A stretch of 64,000 nt of DNA, taken from assembly GCA_018241525.1 (NCBI GenBank), contig JAFEDR010000010.1, positions 310,001 through 374,000 on the forward strand, written 5' to 3'. The DNA is from Pseudomonadota bacterium. Its GTDB lineage: Bacteria > Pseudomonadota > Gammaproteobacteria > Steroidobacterales > Steroidobacteraceae. This document shows positions 45,537 to 55,700 of the stretch, piece by piece. Position numbers and translations under genes: made by a program. Positions within the stretch are counted from its first letter, which is position 1. Each line of letters opens with the position of its first letter. The notes beneath the pieces are model-generated. The model had not been told where the DNA came from, ran no database searches, and saw only the letters and a program-made list of their open reading frames with translations.

Positions 45537-47008
45537 GCGCCCCCGCCCCCGACCGGCGCCTGTCGTTCGCCTTCGCGCGCAAGCACGGCGTGCTGTGCCG
45601 CGGCATCGACGCCGGCCGCGCGCAGGTGGTGGTGCGCGCCGGCGCCGACCCGCAGGGGGTCGCCGAGGTGCGCCGCTACCTCGGCACGCCGCTCGCGCTC
45701 GAGCGCGTCTCGGACGAGCGCTTCGAGGAGCTGCTGCAGCGCTCCTACGAGAGCGGCAATAACGCCGCGGCTGAGGCCGCCGAGGGGCTCGAGGGCGACA
45801 CCGACCTCGCGCACCTCGCCGAGGAGCTGCCGGAGCCCTCCGACCTCCTCGAGAGCGAGGACGACGCGCCGATCATCAAGCTGATCAACGCGGTGCTGAC
45901 CCAGGCGGTGCGCGAGAACGCCTCCGACATCCACATCGAGCCCTTCGAGAACCGCCTGGTGATCCGCTTCCGCGTCGACGGCGTGCTGCGCGAGGTGCTG
46001 CAGTCGCGGCGCGCGCTCGCGCCGATCGTGGTGTCGCGCATCAAGGTCATGTCGAAGCTCGACATCGCCGAGAAGCGCCTGCCGCAGGACGGGCGCATGT
46101 CGCTCAGGATCGCCGGCCGGCCGGTCGACGTGCGCGTCTCGACGATCCCGGCCGGCCACGGCGAGCGCGTGGTGCTGCGGCTCCTCGACAAGCAGGCCGG
46201 CCGGCTCGACCTCGGCCAGCTCGGCATGGCGACCGCGACCCAGGCCTCGATGGACGAGCTGATCCAGAAGCCCTACGGGATCATCCTCGTCACCGGGCCG
46301 ACCGGCTCCGGCAAGACCACCACGCTCTATGCCGCGCTCGAGCGGCTCAACGACGACACCCGCAACATCATGACGGTCGAGGACCCGATCGAGTACTACA
46401 TCGACGGCATCGGCCAGACCCAGGTCAACACCAAGGTCGAGATGACCTTCGCGCGCGGGCTGCGCGCGATCCTGCGCCAGGACCCTGACGTCGTGATGGT
46501 CGGCGAGATCCGCGACATCGAGACCGCGCAGATCGCGGTGCAGGCGAGCCTGACCGGCCACCTGGTGCTGTCGACGCTGCACACCAACACCGCGGTCGGC
46601 GCGATCACCCGGCTGCGCGACATGGGGGTCGAGCCGTTCCTGCTGTCCTCGACGCTGCTCGGCGTCTTGGCGCAGCGCCTGGTGCGGGTGCTCGACCCGG
46701 CCACCCGCAGCGCCTACGCCGCCACCGAGTACGAGCGCAAGTTCCTGAACCTGCCGGCCGGGGAGCCGGCGACGCTGTACCGGCCCGGGGCCGGCGGCGG
46801 CAGCGGCTACCGCGGCCGCACCGGCATCTACGAGCTCGCGATCGTCGACGAGGCGATGCGCCAGCTGATCCACGACGGCGCCGGCGAGCTCGAGCTCGAG
46901 CGCCACGCGCGCCAGTCCACGCCCTCGATCCGCGACGACGGCCGCCGCAAGATCCTCGCCGGCGAGACCACGCTCGAGGAAGTGCTGCGCGTGACGCGCG
47001 AGGACTGA
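45533..47008 (+). CDS. gspE: Type II secretion system ATPase GspE
   Basis: A 491-residue hexameric ATPase that drives pseudopilus assembly. N1E domain (about 1-90), then [42 protein letters not shown], Walker [16 protein letters not shown] (about 260), Asp box and Walker [14 protein letters not shown], His box [18 protein letters not shown]. In the C-terminal part, where most GspE proteins carry a tetracysteine zinc motif, no Cys is present ([16 protein letters not shown]...[21 protein letters not shown]). The start GTG 45533 overlaps the gspD stop. Confidence 0.95.
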   Translation: MSAPAPDRRLSFAFARKHGVLCRGIDAGRAQVVVRAGADPQGVAEVRRYLGTPLALERVSDERFEELLQRSYESGNNAAAEAAEGLEGDTDLAHLAEELPEPSDLLESEDDAPIIKLINAVLTQAVRENASDIHIEPFENRLVIRFRVDGVLREVLQSRRALAPIVVSRIKVMSKLDIAEKRLPQDGRMSLRIAGRPVDVRVSTIPAGHGERVVLRLLDKQAGRLDLGQLGMATATQASMDELIQKPYGIILVTGPTGSGKTTTLYAALERLNDDTRNIMTVEDPIEYYIDGIGQTQVNTKVEMTFARGLRAILRQDPDVVMVGEIRDIETAQIAVQASLTGHLVLSTLHTNTAVGAITRLRDMGVEPFLLSSTLLGVLAQRLVRVLDPATRSAYAATEYERKFLNLPAGEPATLYRPGAGGGSGYRGRTGIYELAIVDEAMRQLIHDGAGELELERHARQSTPSIRDDGRRKILAGETTLEEVLRVTRED

Positions 47009-47018
47009 CGGCGCCCGG

Positions 47019-48236
47019 ATGCCCGCCTTCGAATACACCGCCCTCGACGGCGACGGGCGCGAGCGCAAGGGGCTGCTCGACGCCGACACCGCCCGCCAGG
47101 TGCGCCAGCTGCTGCGCGAGCAGCAGCTGCTGCCGGTCACGGTCAGCGAGGTCGAGCGCACCGAGGCGGGCCGCAGCCGCGCGCGCTTCTCGGTCTGGCG
47201 TGGCGTGTCGGCGGCGGACCTCGCGCTGCTGACCCGCCAGCTCGCGACGCTGTCGCGCGCCGCCCTGCCGCTCGAGGAGGCGCTCGCCGCCGTCTCGCAG
47301 CAGACCGAGAAGCCGCGGGTCGCGGCGATCATCTCCGGGGTGCGCGCGCGCGTGCTCGAGGGCCGCTCGCTGGCCGATGGTCTGGCCGCGTTCCCGCAGG
47401 TGTTCCCGGAGATCTACCGCGCCACGGTGGCCGCCGGCGAGCAGGCCGGCCGGCTCGACAACGTGCTCGAGCGGCTCGCCGACTACACCGAGAACCGCCA
47501 GGCGCTGCAGAGCCGGGTGCGCAACGCCCTCGTCTACCCGGTGCTGCTGTCGGTGGTCTGCTTCGGCATCGTTTCGCTGCTGCTCGGCTACGTGGTGCCG
47601 GAGGTGGTGAACGTGTTCCGCACCGCGAAGCAGGAGCTGCCGCTGCTGACGCGGGCGCTGATCGCGATCTCGGACACGTTCCGCCGCTGGTGGTGGCTGC
47701 TGGGCCTGGCGGCCTTCGGTGCCGGCTGGGGCTTTCGCCGCTGGCTCGAGGATCCGGCCGCGCGGCGCCGCTGGCACCGCTTCCAGCTGTCGCTGCCGCT
47801 GATCGGCCGGGTGGTGCGCGGCGTCAACGCGGCGCGCTTCGCGCGCACGCTCGCGATCCTGTCGGCGAGCGCGGTGCCGGTGCTCGATGCGCTCAGGATC
47901 TCGGGCGAGGTGGTCACGAACCTGCCGATGCGCGATGCCGTCGACGCGGCGGCGATCAAGGTGCGCGAGGGCGCGCCGATCGCGCGCTCGCTCGGCGCCT
48001 CGCGGCTCTACCCGCCGATGCTGATCCACCTGATCGCGAGCGGCGAGACGAGCGGCGAGCTCGAGGCGATGCTGGCGCGCGCCGCCGACAACCAGGAGCG
48101 CGAGATGGACGGCATCGTCAACACCGCGGTCAACGTGCTCGGCCCGGTGATGATCCTGCTGATGGGCGGCTTCGTGCTGCTGATCGTGCTGGCGCTGCTG
48201 CTGCCGATCTTCCAGCTGAACCAGCTGGTGCGCTGA
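47019..48236 (+). CDS. gspF: Type II secretion system inner-membrane protein GspF
   Basis: A 405-residue polytopic platform protein. It starts with the family motif FEYTALDGDGRERKGLLDADTARQVRQLL and has two homologous GspF domains (RQLATLSRAALPLEEALAAV and RFARTLAILSASAVPVLDALRISGE), with membrane segments at about 170-190, 220-240 and 370-395. It ends the T2SS cluster here; the pseudopilin genes gspG-K and gspL-N do not follow and must lie elsewhere. Confidence 0.95.
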   Translation: MPAFEYTALDGDGRERKGLLDADTARQVRQLLREQQLLPVTVSEVERTEAGRSRARFSVWRGVSAADLALLTRQLATLSRAALPLEEALAAVSQQTEKPRVAAIISGVRARVLEGRSLADGLAAFPQVFPEIYRATVAAGEQAGRLDNVLERLADYTENRQALQSRVRNALVYPVLLSVVCFGIVSLLLGYVVPEVVNVFRTAKQELPLLTRALIAISDTFRRWWWLLGLAAFGAGWGFRRWLEDPAARRRWHRFQLSLPLIGRVVRGVNAARFARTLAILSASAVPVLDALRISGEVVTNLPMRDAVDAAAIKVREGAPIARSLGASRLYPPMLIHLIASGETSGELEAMLARAADNQEREMDGIVNTAVNVLGPVMILLMGGFVLLIVLALLLPIFQLNQLVR

Positions 48237-48354
48237 GGCGCGACCCGCCGAAACCGTCGACCCGGTCACGCAAAGTTCATGACCCGGGCCCTTGCGAGGC
48301 GCCGGGCCGTGACTTATAACGGCGCCGCAAACTCATTCGTGGCTCCCCGGGGAC

Positions 48355-48642
48355 ATGAGCGAGAAGCCAGAGTCAGACGAGTTCGACGAGGACGAGGCCG
48401 ACGAGGCCGTCGACAGCGACGATCCTCAGCTCGAACACCTGATCAAGGACCTCGAGTCGCAGAAGCGGCGCGGGGGCGTGCGCGCGGGCGAGCCCGCCTG
48501 GCGACGGCTCGAGAAGTACCTCGAGCAGAAGCGCACCGCCGAGCTGCTCTCCGACTTCGACGACTACGACATCGGCGATGCCGCCGACGAGGGCGCGCGC
48601 CCGGCGAAGGTGCGGGCCGCCGCCAAGAAGGCGCGGCGCTGA
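48355..48642 (+). CDS. PA3496 family small acidic protein
   Basis: A 95-residue protein with a very acidic start (MSEKPESDEFDEDEADEAVDSDD) and the family core HLIKDLESQKRRGGVRAGEPAWRRLEKYLEQKRTAELLSDFDDYDIG. Such proteins are widespread in Gammaproteobacteria and have no known role. The sequence ACTTATAACG about 45 bases upstream could be a -10 region. It is separate from gspF by 118 bases. Confidence 0.82.
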   Translation: MSEKPESDEFDEDEADEAVDSDDPQLEHLIKDLESQKRRGGVRAGEPAWRRLEKYLEQKRTAELLSDFDDYDIGDAADEGARPAKVRAAAKKARR

Positions 48643-48675
48643 GGCCGCGGCGCGCGCCGCGGCCCCGCGCCGGCC

Positions 48676-51600
48676 TCAGTCGCGCTCGGTGGCGGCCGCG
48701 GCCGCCTCGCCGCTCTTGAGCTTCGCGAGCGCATCGAGCGCCGCGTAGCGCTCGCCGGCCTCGTCCGCCGCCGCGAGCGCCAGCGGCTCGGCACCGGCCT
48801 GCTTCAGCTTGTCGTTGAGCCCCGGCAGGGTCGTCTCGGCGAGCTTCTTCGCGTCCGCCTCGACCTCGGCGAGCTCGCGCTCGAGCACCGCGACGCGCTC
48901 GACCTGGTAGTCGCCCGGCCGGCCCTCGTAGGACATCAGCGCGCCGTAGGCGCTGTCGAGGTGCTCGCGCAGCCGCTCCTCGCCGGTGATCGCCCCGCCC
49001 TCCTTGGTCGCGACCACCTTCTTGCGCAGCTCGTCCACCTGGTCCTCGAACTGCTGCAGTGCATCGCGCAGCGCCGGGCTGCCAGGCAGCCCGCCGCGCC
49101 GCTGCTGGGCGAGGAGCCGCAAGCCGTTCAGCCGGTCGACGAGGTCGCTCATGCGGCCGAAGAGCGCATGCGCCTTCATGACCGCCGCGAACTGCGCCTT
49201 GCGGTCGTCGACGCTGAAGGTCGCGCGCCGGTCGAGGCCGACCTCGAGCGTCTGCTCGTAGGTCTTGTCGCCCTTGGTCAGGCGCACCACGTAGCGTCCC
49301 GGCACGACCCGCGGGCCGCTGAAGCCCGCGCCCGCCGCCTGCGCCGCGGTCGGCACCCGCGGCGGGTCGACCGACATCGACCAGACGACCCGGTTGATGC
49401 CCTTGCGCTTGCCGGCCTGCAGCGTGTCGACGAGCTTGCCGGCCGAGTCGTAGACCTCGAGCTTGATGCGGCCGAACACGTGCCGGGTCGGCTGGTAGTA
49501 GCTGATCACGGCGCCGGTGCTCGGGTTCTGGCCGCGGAAGGTGGCATCGCCCTCCGGCCAGCCGCCGCCGGCGCGGATGCGCTGCTGGATCGGGCGCGAC
49601 GGCAGGAAGGCGACCTCGGAGCGCAGGTCGAGGTCGGCGAGCGCCCGCAGCGGCGTCAGGTCGTCGACGATCCAGAGTCCGCGGCCGTGGGTCGCGATCA
49701 CGAGGTCCTGGTCGCGGCCCTGGAACGCGAGGTCGCGGACCGCGACCGACGGGAAGTTGCCGCCCTTGAACTCGGCCCAGTGGCCGCCGCCGTCGACCGA
49801 GATCCACAGGCCGAACTCCGTGCCGACGTACAGCACCGCCGGGTTCACCGGGTCCTCGCGCACGACGTGCGCGTAGCCGCGCACGCCCGCGCCCGGGCCG
49901 ACGATGCGCGTCCAGCTCTGGCCAAAGTCGCGGCTCGCGTACACCCACGGCGTCAGGTCGCCGAAGGTGTGGCGGTCGAAGGCCGCGTACACCGTGCCGT
50001 CGGCGAAGTGGCCCGCCTCGACCCACGAGACCCAGCTCGACGGCGGCAGTCCCTTGACGTTGCCAGCGACGTTGCGCCAGTGCGCGCCGCCGTCCTGCGT
50101 CAGCTGCAGGTTGCCGTCGTCGGTGCCGACCCAGACGAGGTTGCCGTCGCGCGGGCTCTCGGCGATCGAGTAGATCGTCGTGTGCATCTCGGCGGCGGAG
50201 TTGTCGACGGTGATGCCGCCCGACTCCTCCTGCTTCTGCTTCTGCGGGTCGTTGGTGGTGAGGTCGGGCGAGATGCGCGCCCAGCTCTGGCCGTGGTCGC
50301 GGCTCAGGAACAGGAACTGCGCGCCGATGTAGAGCTTCTTGGGGTCGGTCGGCGACAGCGCGATCGGCGCGTTCCAGTTGAAGCGCAGCTTCTCCTTGAA
50401 GCCCGCCTGCGGCTGGATGTCGCGCTTCTCGAGCGTGTGGCGGTTGATGCGGCCGATGTTGCCGCCCTGCGCCTCGGCGTAGGCGTAGTCCGGATCGGTC
50501 GGGTCCGAGAACGCCCAGAAGCCGTCGCCGCCGTAGAGGTTCTCCCAGCGGTTGTTGGTGATGCCGCCCGGGTAGGCCGAGTCGCCCGCCCAGGAGCTGT
50601 TGTCCTGCAGGCCGCCGTACACCTGGTACGGGTCACGGCTGTCGACCGACACGTGATAGAACTGCGACACCGGCAGGTTGTTGACCTTGTTCCACTTGTT
50701 GCCGCCGTCGACGCTGATCCAGAGCCCGCCGTCGTCGCCGGTGACGACGTAGCGCGGGTTCTTGGGGTTGATCCACAGGTCGTGGTGGTCGCCGTGCGTG
50801 CCGCTCTCGCCGACCGCGTCGGCGATCGTCGAGAAGCTCTTGCCGCCGTCCTCGGAGGCGATCAGCCGCAGGTTCGGCTTGTAGACCCGGTCAGGGTTGG
50901 TCGGGTCGATCACGAGGCGCGAGAAGTAGAACGGCCGCCAGACCATCGGGTTGCTGCGGTCGCGCTCCTCCCAGGTCTTGCCGCCGTCCTCGGAGCGAAA
51001 CAGCGCCGAGCGCACCCCCTCGATCACGGCGTAGACGACGTCGGGCTTGGACGGCGCGATCGCGACCTCGAGGCGGCCCCACGGGCCCGGCGGCAGGCCG
51101 GCGTTCGACTTCGCATCGAGCGTCTTCCAGGTCTTGCCACCATCCTCGGTCAGGAACAGGCCCGAGCCCGAGGGCGCCTTCGGTCCCTCGCCGCCCGAGC
51201 GGAACGTCCAGCCCTTGCGGCGGAAGTCCCAGAGGCCGGCGAACAGCCGGTCGGGGTTGCGCGGGTCCATCGCGAGGCTGGCGCAGCCGGTCGACAGGTT
51301 CGGGCCCTTGAGCACCAGCGACCAGGTCTTGCCGGCGTCGGTGGTCTTGTAGAGGCCGCGGTCGGCGGAGTCCGACCAGAGCTTGCCCGGCACGCACGCG
51401 TAGACCGTGTTGCCGTCCTTCGGGTGCACCAGGATGCGGGCGACGCGCTCGGACTCGGGCAGCCCGGCGAAGCTCCAGCTGTCGCCGCCGTCGGTCGAGC
51501 GGTAGAGGCCGGTGCCGACCGACACGGAGTTACGGGTCCAGCTCTCGCCAGTACCGACCCAGATGACCTTGGGATCGGTCGGGTCGAGGGCGATGGCGCC

Positions 51601-51897
51601 GATCGACTGCGACGGCATCTTGTCGAACACCGGCTTGAAGGTCGTGCCGCCGTCGAGCGAGCGCCACACGCCGCCGGAGGCCGCGCCGACCACGAGCGTG
51701 ATCTTGCCGTCGTCCTCGGCGCGCCCGGCGATCGCGGCGATGCGCCCGCTCATCACGGCCGAGCCGATGTTGCGGGCGCCGAGGCCCGAGACGACGGCGG
51801 AGTCGACCACCGGCGCCGGCGGCGCGGCCGGGGCGGCGACGACCGTGGCGGTGGCGAGCGCGGCGAGCGCCGCGGCGAAGGATCGGGGGAAGTTCAT
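48676..51897 (-). CDS. Exported sortilin/VPS10-type beta-propeller protein
   Basis: A 1,073-residue protein with a signal peptide (FAAALAALATATVVAAPAAP). From about residue 40 to 680 it has many BNR/Asp-box repeats of the S-x-D-G-G-x-x-W kind (SLDGGTTFKP, STDGGDSWSFAG, TTDAGKTWSL, TEDGGKTWKTL, SEDGGKTWEER, SVDGGNKWNKV, SVDGGGHWAEF) forming two seven-bladed propellers as in sortilin. The last 350 residues have a beta-sandwich (ISYYQPTRHVFGRIKLEVYDSAGKLVD) and a helical tail. Often named glycosyl hydrolase, but no active site is seen; the role is unknown. It overlaps the upstream gene in ATGA. Confidence 0.85.
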   Translation of the reverse strand: MNFPRSFAAALAALATATVVAAPAAPPAPVVDSAVVSGLGARNIGSAVMSGRIAAIAGRAEDDGKITLVVGAASGGVWRSLDGGTTFKPVFDKMPSQSIGAIALDPTDPKVIWVGTGESWTRNSVSVGTGLYRSTDGGDSWSFAGLPESERVARILVHPKDGNTVYACVPGKLWSDSADRGLYKTTDAGKTWSLVLKGPNLSTGCASLAMDPRNPDRLFAGLWDFRRKGWTFRSGGEGPKAPSGSGLFLTEDGGKTWKTLDAKSNAGLPPGPWGRLEVAIAPSKPDVVYAVIEGVRSALFRSEDGGKTWEERDRSNPMVWRPFYFSRLVIDPTNPDRVYKPNLRLIASEDGGKSFSTIADAVGESGTHGDHHDLWINPKNPRYVVTGDDGGLWISVDGGNKWNKVNNLPVSQFYHVSVDSRDPYQVYGGLQDNSSWAGDSAYPGGITNNRWENLYGGDGFWAFSDPTDPDYAYAEAQGGNIGRINRHTLEKRDIQPQAGFKEKLRFNWNAPIALSPTDPKKLYIGAQFLFLSRDHGQSWARISPDLTTNDPQKQKQEESGGITVDNSAAEMHTTIYSIAESPRDGNLVWVGTDDGNLQLTQDGGAHWRNVAGNVKGLPPSSWVSWVEAGHFADGTVYAAFDRHTFGDLTPWVYASRDFGQSWTRIVGPGAGVRGYAHVVREDPVNPAVLYVGTEFGLWISVDGGGHWAEFKGGNFPSVAVRDLAFQGRDQDLVIATHGRGLWIVDDLTPLRALADLDLRSEVAFLPSRPIQQRIRAGGGWPEGDATFRGQNPSTGAVISYYQPTRHVFGRIKLEVYDSAGKLVDTLQAGKRKGINRVVWSMSVDPPRVPTAAQAAGAGFSGPRVVPGRYVVRLTKGDKTYEQTLEVGLDRRATFSVDDRKAQFAAVMKAHALFGRMSDLVDRLNGLRLLAQQRRGGLPGSPALRDALQQFEDQVDELRKKVVATKEGGAITGEERLREHLDSAYGALMSYEGRPGDYQVERVAVLERELAEVEADAKKLAETTLPGLNDKLKQAGAEPLALAAADEAGERYAALDALAKLKSGEAAAAATERD

Positions 51898-52688
51898 GGA
51901 CGCACCTCCGCGACCGCGCGCGGCTTCTCGGCGGGGAACGCGAAGGTCGAGGCCGGCGCCGGGCCGTTGGCCTCGGCGCTGTCGTAGACGTACTTCTGGC
52001 GCTGCGCGGGCTCGGAGCCCTTGCCGCCCTGCGCCTCGGCCATCGGCACCCAGACCCCGGCGACCTTCTGGTACTCGCCATAGTCGGTCTCGGCGAGCTG
52101 CTCGGCGCCGCGGATCAGCGAGCGGTCGAGCTCGCGGATCACCATCCAGGTGTCCGGGTCGATCCAGTAGGTGGCCTCGTCGCCCCACTTGAGCGCGACC
52201 CGCAGCTTGTGGGCCGGCGTGCCGTCGACGTCCTCGAGCCCGAGGTACTCGACCTTGTGGCCCTTGGCCTGGTAGTCGACGAACGGCCCGGCGATATCGG
52301 CCGCGAGCTTGAAGCCCTTGGCCTCGTCGGCGCTCATCCGGTACGGGTCCTTGCGGCCCTCGAACGGCTGCACCTGCCACGCCTCCCGGCCGTCGAAGGC
52401 CTGGATCGCGGTCAGCCCCTGCAGCGTCACGTCCTGGCGGTACTGGCCGCCGGCGGTCTTCCACTCGATGACCGTGAGCTCGGCCCTGAGGCCCGGGATC
52501 ACGAGGTGGCCGGTGCGCTTCAGCGTCGCGAGTGCGCGCAGCTTGTCGGCGCCGCCGCGCGCCTCGACGTTCTTGGCGATGATCTCATCGGCGGTCGGCG
52601 TCGCGGCACCGGCCGCGGCGAACGCGCTGAGTCCACCGGCGGCGAGCAGCGCGAGCGCCGCGTGCCGGAGGCGTGGGAGTGGGGACAT
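51894..52688 (-). CDS. Periplasmic LolA/LolB-like fold protein
   Basis: A 264-residue protein with signal peptide (RHAALALLAAGGLSAFAAAGAA). The mature part (ADEIIAKNVEARGGADKLRALATLKRTGHLVIPG, ELTVIEWKTAGGQYRQDVTLQGLTAIQAFDGREAWQVQP, ATYWIDPDTWMVIRELD, YGEYQKVAGVWVPM) is of the outer-membrane lipoprotein-sorting type, an open beta-barrel that binds lipids. It is translated together with the propeller protein downstream (ATGA overlap), so the two probably act in one periplasmic process. Confidence 0.8.
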   Translation of the reverse strand: MSPLPRLRHAALALLAAGGLSAFAAAGAATPTADEIIAKNVEARGGADKLRALATLKRTGHLVIPGLRAELTVIEWKTAGGQYRQDVTLQGLTAIQAFDGREAWQVQPFEGRKDPYRMSADEAKGFKLAADIAGPFVDYQAKGHKVEYLGLEDVDGTPAHKLRVALKWGDEATYWIDPDTWMVIRELDRSLIRGAEQLAETDYGEYQKVAGVWVPMAEAQGGKGSEPAQRQKYVYDSAEANGPAPASTFAFPAEKPRAVAEVRP

Positions 52689-52761
52689 GGGGACCTCGTC
52701 CGCGGAGGAAAGGCGCGCAGCGTCCCCGAAGGCGCCCGCTCCGTCAACCCGCCTGCGACGA

Positions 52762-55700
52762 TCAGTGGAAGTCGCGCGACCGGGTGGTCAGGCTGCCGAG
52801 CAGCCGCGAGTGGTCGACCAGCCGCTCGACGACGAGGTGCAGCACTTCGCCCTCGCGCTGGATCCGTCCCGAGGCCTCGAGCAGCTGCGCCTCGAGCAGC
52901 GGCCGGCGCCAGCGCTCGCCGACCTGCCGCCAGACCACCAGGTTCACGACGCCGGTCTCGTCCTCGAGCGTCACGAAGGTGACCCCCGAGGCCGACCCCG
53001 GCCGCTGCCGGACCAGCACGAGGCCGCAGGCCCGGGCCCGCGCGCCATGCCGGCGCTCCCTTAAGTCGACGGCGGTCTCGAGCCCGCGGGCGCGCAGCCG
53101 CTCGCGCAGCAGCGCGAGCGGGTGGCGGCCGAGCGTGAGGCCGAGCGCGCGGTAGTCGGCGACGATCGCCTCGCCCTCGCGCGGCGTGCGCAGCAGCGGC
53201 GTCGCCTCCGCGATCCGGGTCGCCGCAAAGAGCGGCGTCGGCTCCACCACCCCGCCGACCTCCCAGGCGGCACGGTGGCGGTGCCCGGCGAGCGCGGCGA
53301 GCGCGCCACTCGCCGCGAGTGCGCCGAGGTCGCGGCGGTCGAGCTGGGCGCGCTCCGCCATGTCCTGGACGGTGTTGAAGGGCCGCACGGCGCGTGCCGC
53401 CAGCAGCCGCCCGATGCCGGCCGCCGACAGCCCACGCACCTGCCCGAGCCCGAGCCTAAGCGCCGGTGGCTCGCCCTCGAGCGTGGCCTCGGCGTCACTC
53501 GCGTGCACGTCGACGGGTCGCACCTCGACGCCGTGCTCGCGCGCGTCGCGCACGATCTGCGCCGGGGCGTAGAAGCCCATCGGCTGGCTGTTGAGCAGCG
53601 CCGCCGCGAAGGCCGCGGGCTCGTGGCACTTGAGCCAGGCCGAGACATAGACGAGCAGCGCAAAGCTCGCCGAATGGGAGTTGTGGACGATCAGGTTGTT
53701 AGCGAGAAAACTGTGATTCTTTTCAATCGTCAAGTCGAACGTTTCCGCTCGCCCGACCGGCTCGATCCCGACGATACGGTCCCAATAGATGTCGGACGAC
53801 GCCAGTGTCTGCAAACTTTCTGATTTGAGTGCTGACGCGAGGCGATCGATGACAGAACGCCTAAATCCGCGCTTTCGTCGAACTACCCGAGACTGGACAT
53901 CTCGCATGCACAATCCGGTCAATCTTTCGATGTCGCACCAAGTCAAGGCAGCGGCATCGCGCTCCTTGCGTATGAGCGCGCGCACGCTGATGGGCACGAT
54001 ATCCCGCGATGAGCGTCCCTCTGGGGTCATCGACAGCATGAGCGATGCGTGTCGCTTCTCGGGGCTGATGAATCGTCGGCCGATGCGATTCCAGAACAGC
54101 TTAAGCGCTTGGCTTCCCGTTATCGTGACAACGTAACGTGGGTTGATTCGATTTCGATATAGCCGCTTCCGAGCAGAAATGCGAGACACGATTCCTAGAC
54201 GAAGCAGCAAATGCTGCACCTCGGCTGCGAGCGTTGAAGATGCCGTGTCGTACGATGCAATCCCGGCTTTAGAAAAGCCGCCATCGCCTTCCCACATTCG
54301 AGCGAGCAACAAGCTAATGCATGGATCCGCTAGCTCGAACACTTTCTTCGGCAGGTGCTTGTGGCGAGCGCTATGACCCCAGACGCCAAGCGTCTTGAGC
54401 CAAGTTACCGCGGCGGATGGCTTCGTTCTGTCTATGCGCCGCACGCGTACCGAGAAACAGTTGTGATGGCGTTCAACAACCGCCTCGGTATTTGCAAAGC
54501 GCTCGACCGCTCTGACGAAATCATCGCAATGCCAGCGCTCTGTTGTATGAAAGTAAAATGTATTCGGATGGCATAGGTTTCCCTCCGCGATCAAGTCCGC
54601 GAGAACGAGTAGCTTGAACCTCGGCCAGCGGAGCCTATTGTTCAGTTTCAGTGCACGCGCTGCGGCAACGCAGTCGCCAATGCGAAGCTGACCCAGCTTT
54701 CGCCAACCGTCGACCGTGAGCAGCGGATGTTCGGCCGTCGCTTCAATCGTATGACCGAGCGCTGTTTTCAGCCGAAACACGGGCTTCACGCCGCTAGACC
54801 GGATGTCGATCACTCGCCGTCGACGCAATTTCAGCTTGTCATCGCATGCTAAGGTTTCCTGAAGTGATGCGCGGCCGGCAACAACATCGTCAATCGTGAC
54901 CCACGCGCCGGTCTTCGCATCGATCACCCGAGTGCTGCCCACCACACATTCCGGAAAACCGTATTCGCCGAAGCCGAGGATCTGCTGGAAGATCGCCCGC
55001 GCGAAGGGTTCGGAGTAGCCACGCTCGCGCATGCCGTCGATGAGACGCGCCTCGAAGTGGCCGAGCCCGCCACGGCGTTTCCAGGCCGCCATCGCGCGCC
55101 GCAGCCGGTCGGCCTCCCCCGGCGTGAAGCCCGCCGCCACCACCGCGAGCTGCATCACCTGCTCCTGGAAGATCGGCACGCCGAGGGTGCGCTCGAGCAC
55201 GCCCTGCACCTCCGAGCTCGGATAGCTGACCGGCTCCTCGCCGTTGCGGCGCCGCAGGTAAGGGTGGACCATGTCGCCCTGGATCGGCCCCGGGCGGATG
55301 ATCGCGACCTCGATCACGAGGTCGTAGTAGTTGCGGGGCCTGAGGCGCGGCAGCATCGCCATCTGCGCGCGCGACTCGATCTGGAACACGCCGATCGTGT
55401 CGGCGCGCGAGATCATCGCGTAGGTCGCCGGGTCCTCCGCCGGCACGTCGGCCATCGTCAGCGGGCGGCCGCGGCGCGCCGCGACGAAGTCGAGCGCGCG
55501 GCGGATCGCGGTCAGCATGCCGAGCCCGAGCACGTCGACCTTCAGCAGCCCGAGGTCGTCGAGGTCGTCCTTGTCCCACTCGATCACGGTGCGGTCCGCC
55601 ATGGTCGCGTTCTCGACCGGCACCAGGTCGGCGAGCGAGTGGCGCGCGATCACGAAGCCGCCGACGTGCTGCGACAGGTGCCGCGGGAAGCCGATCAGCT

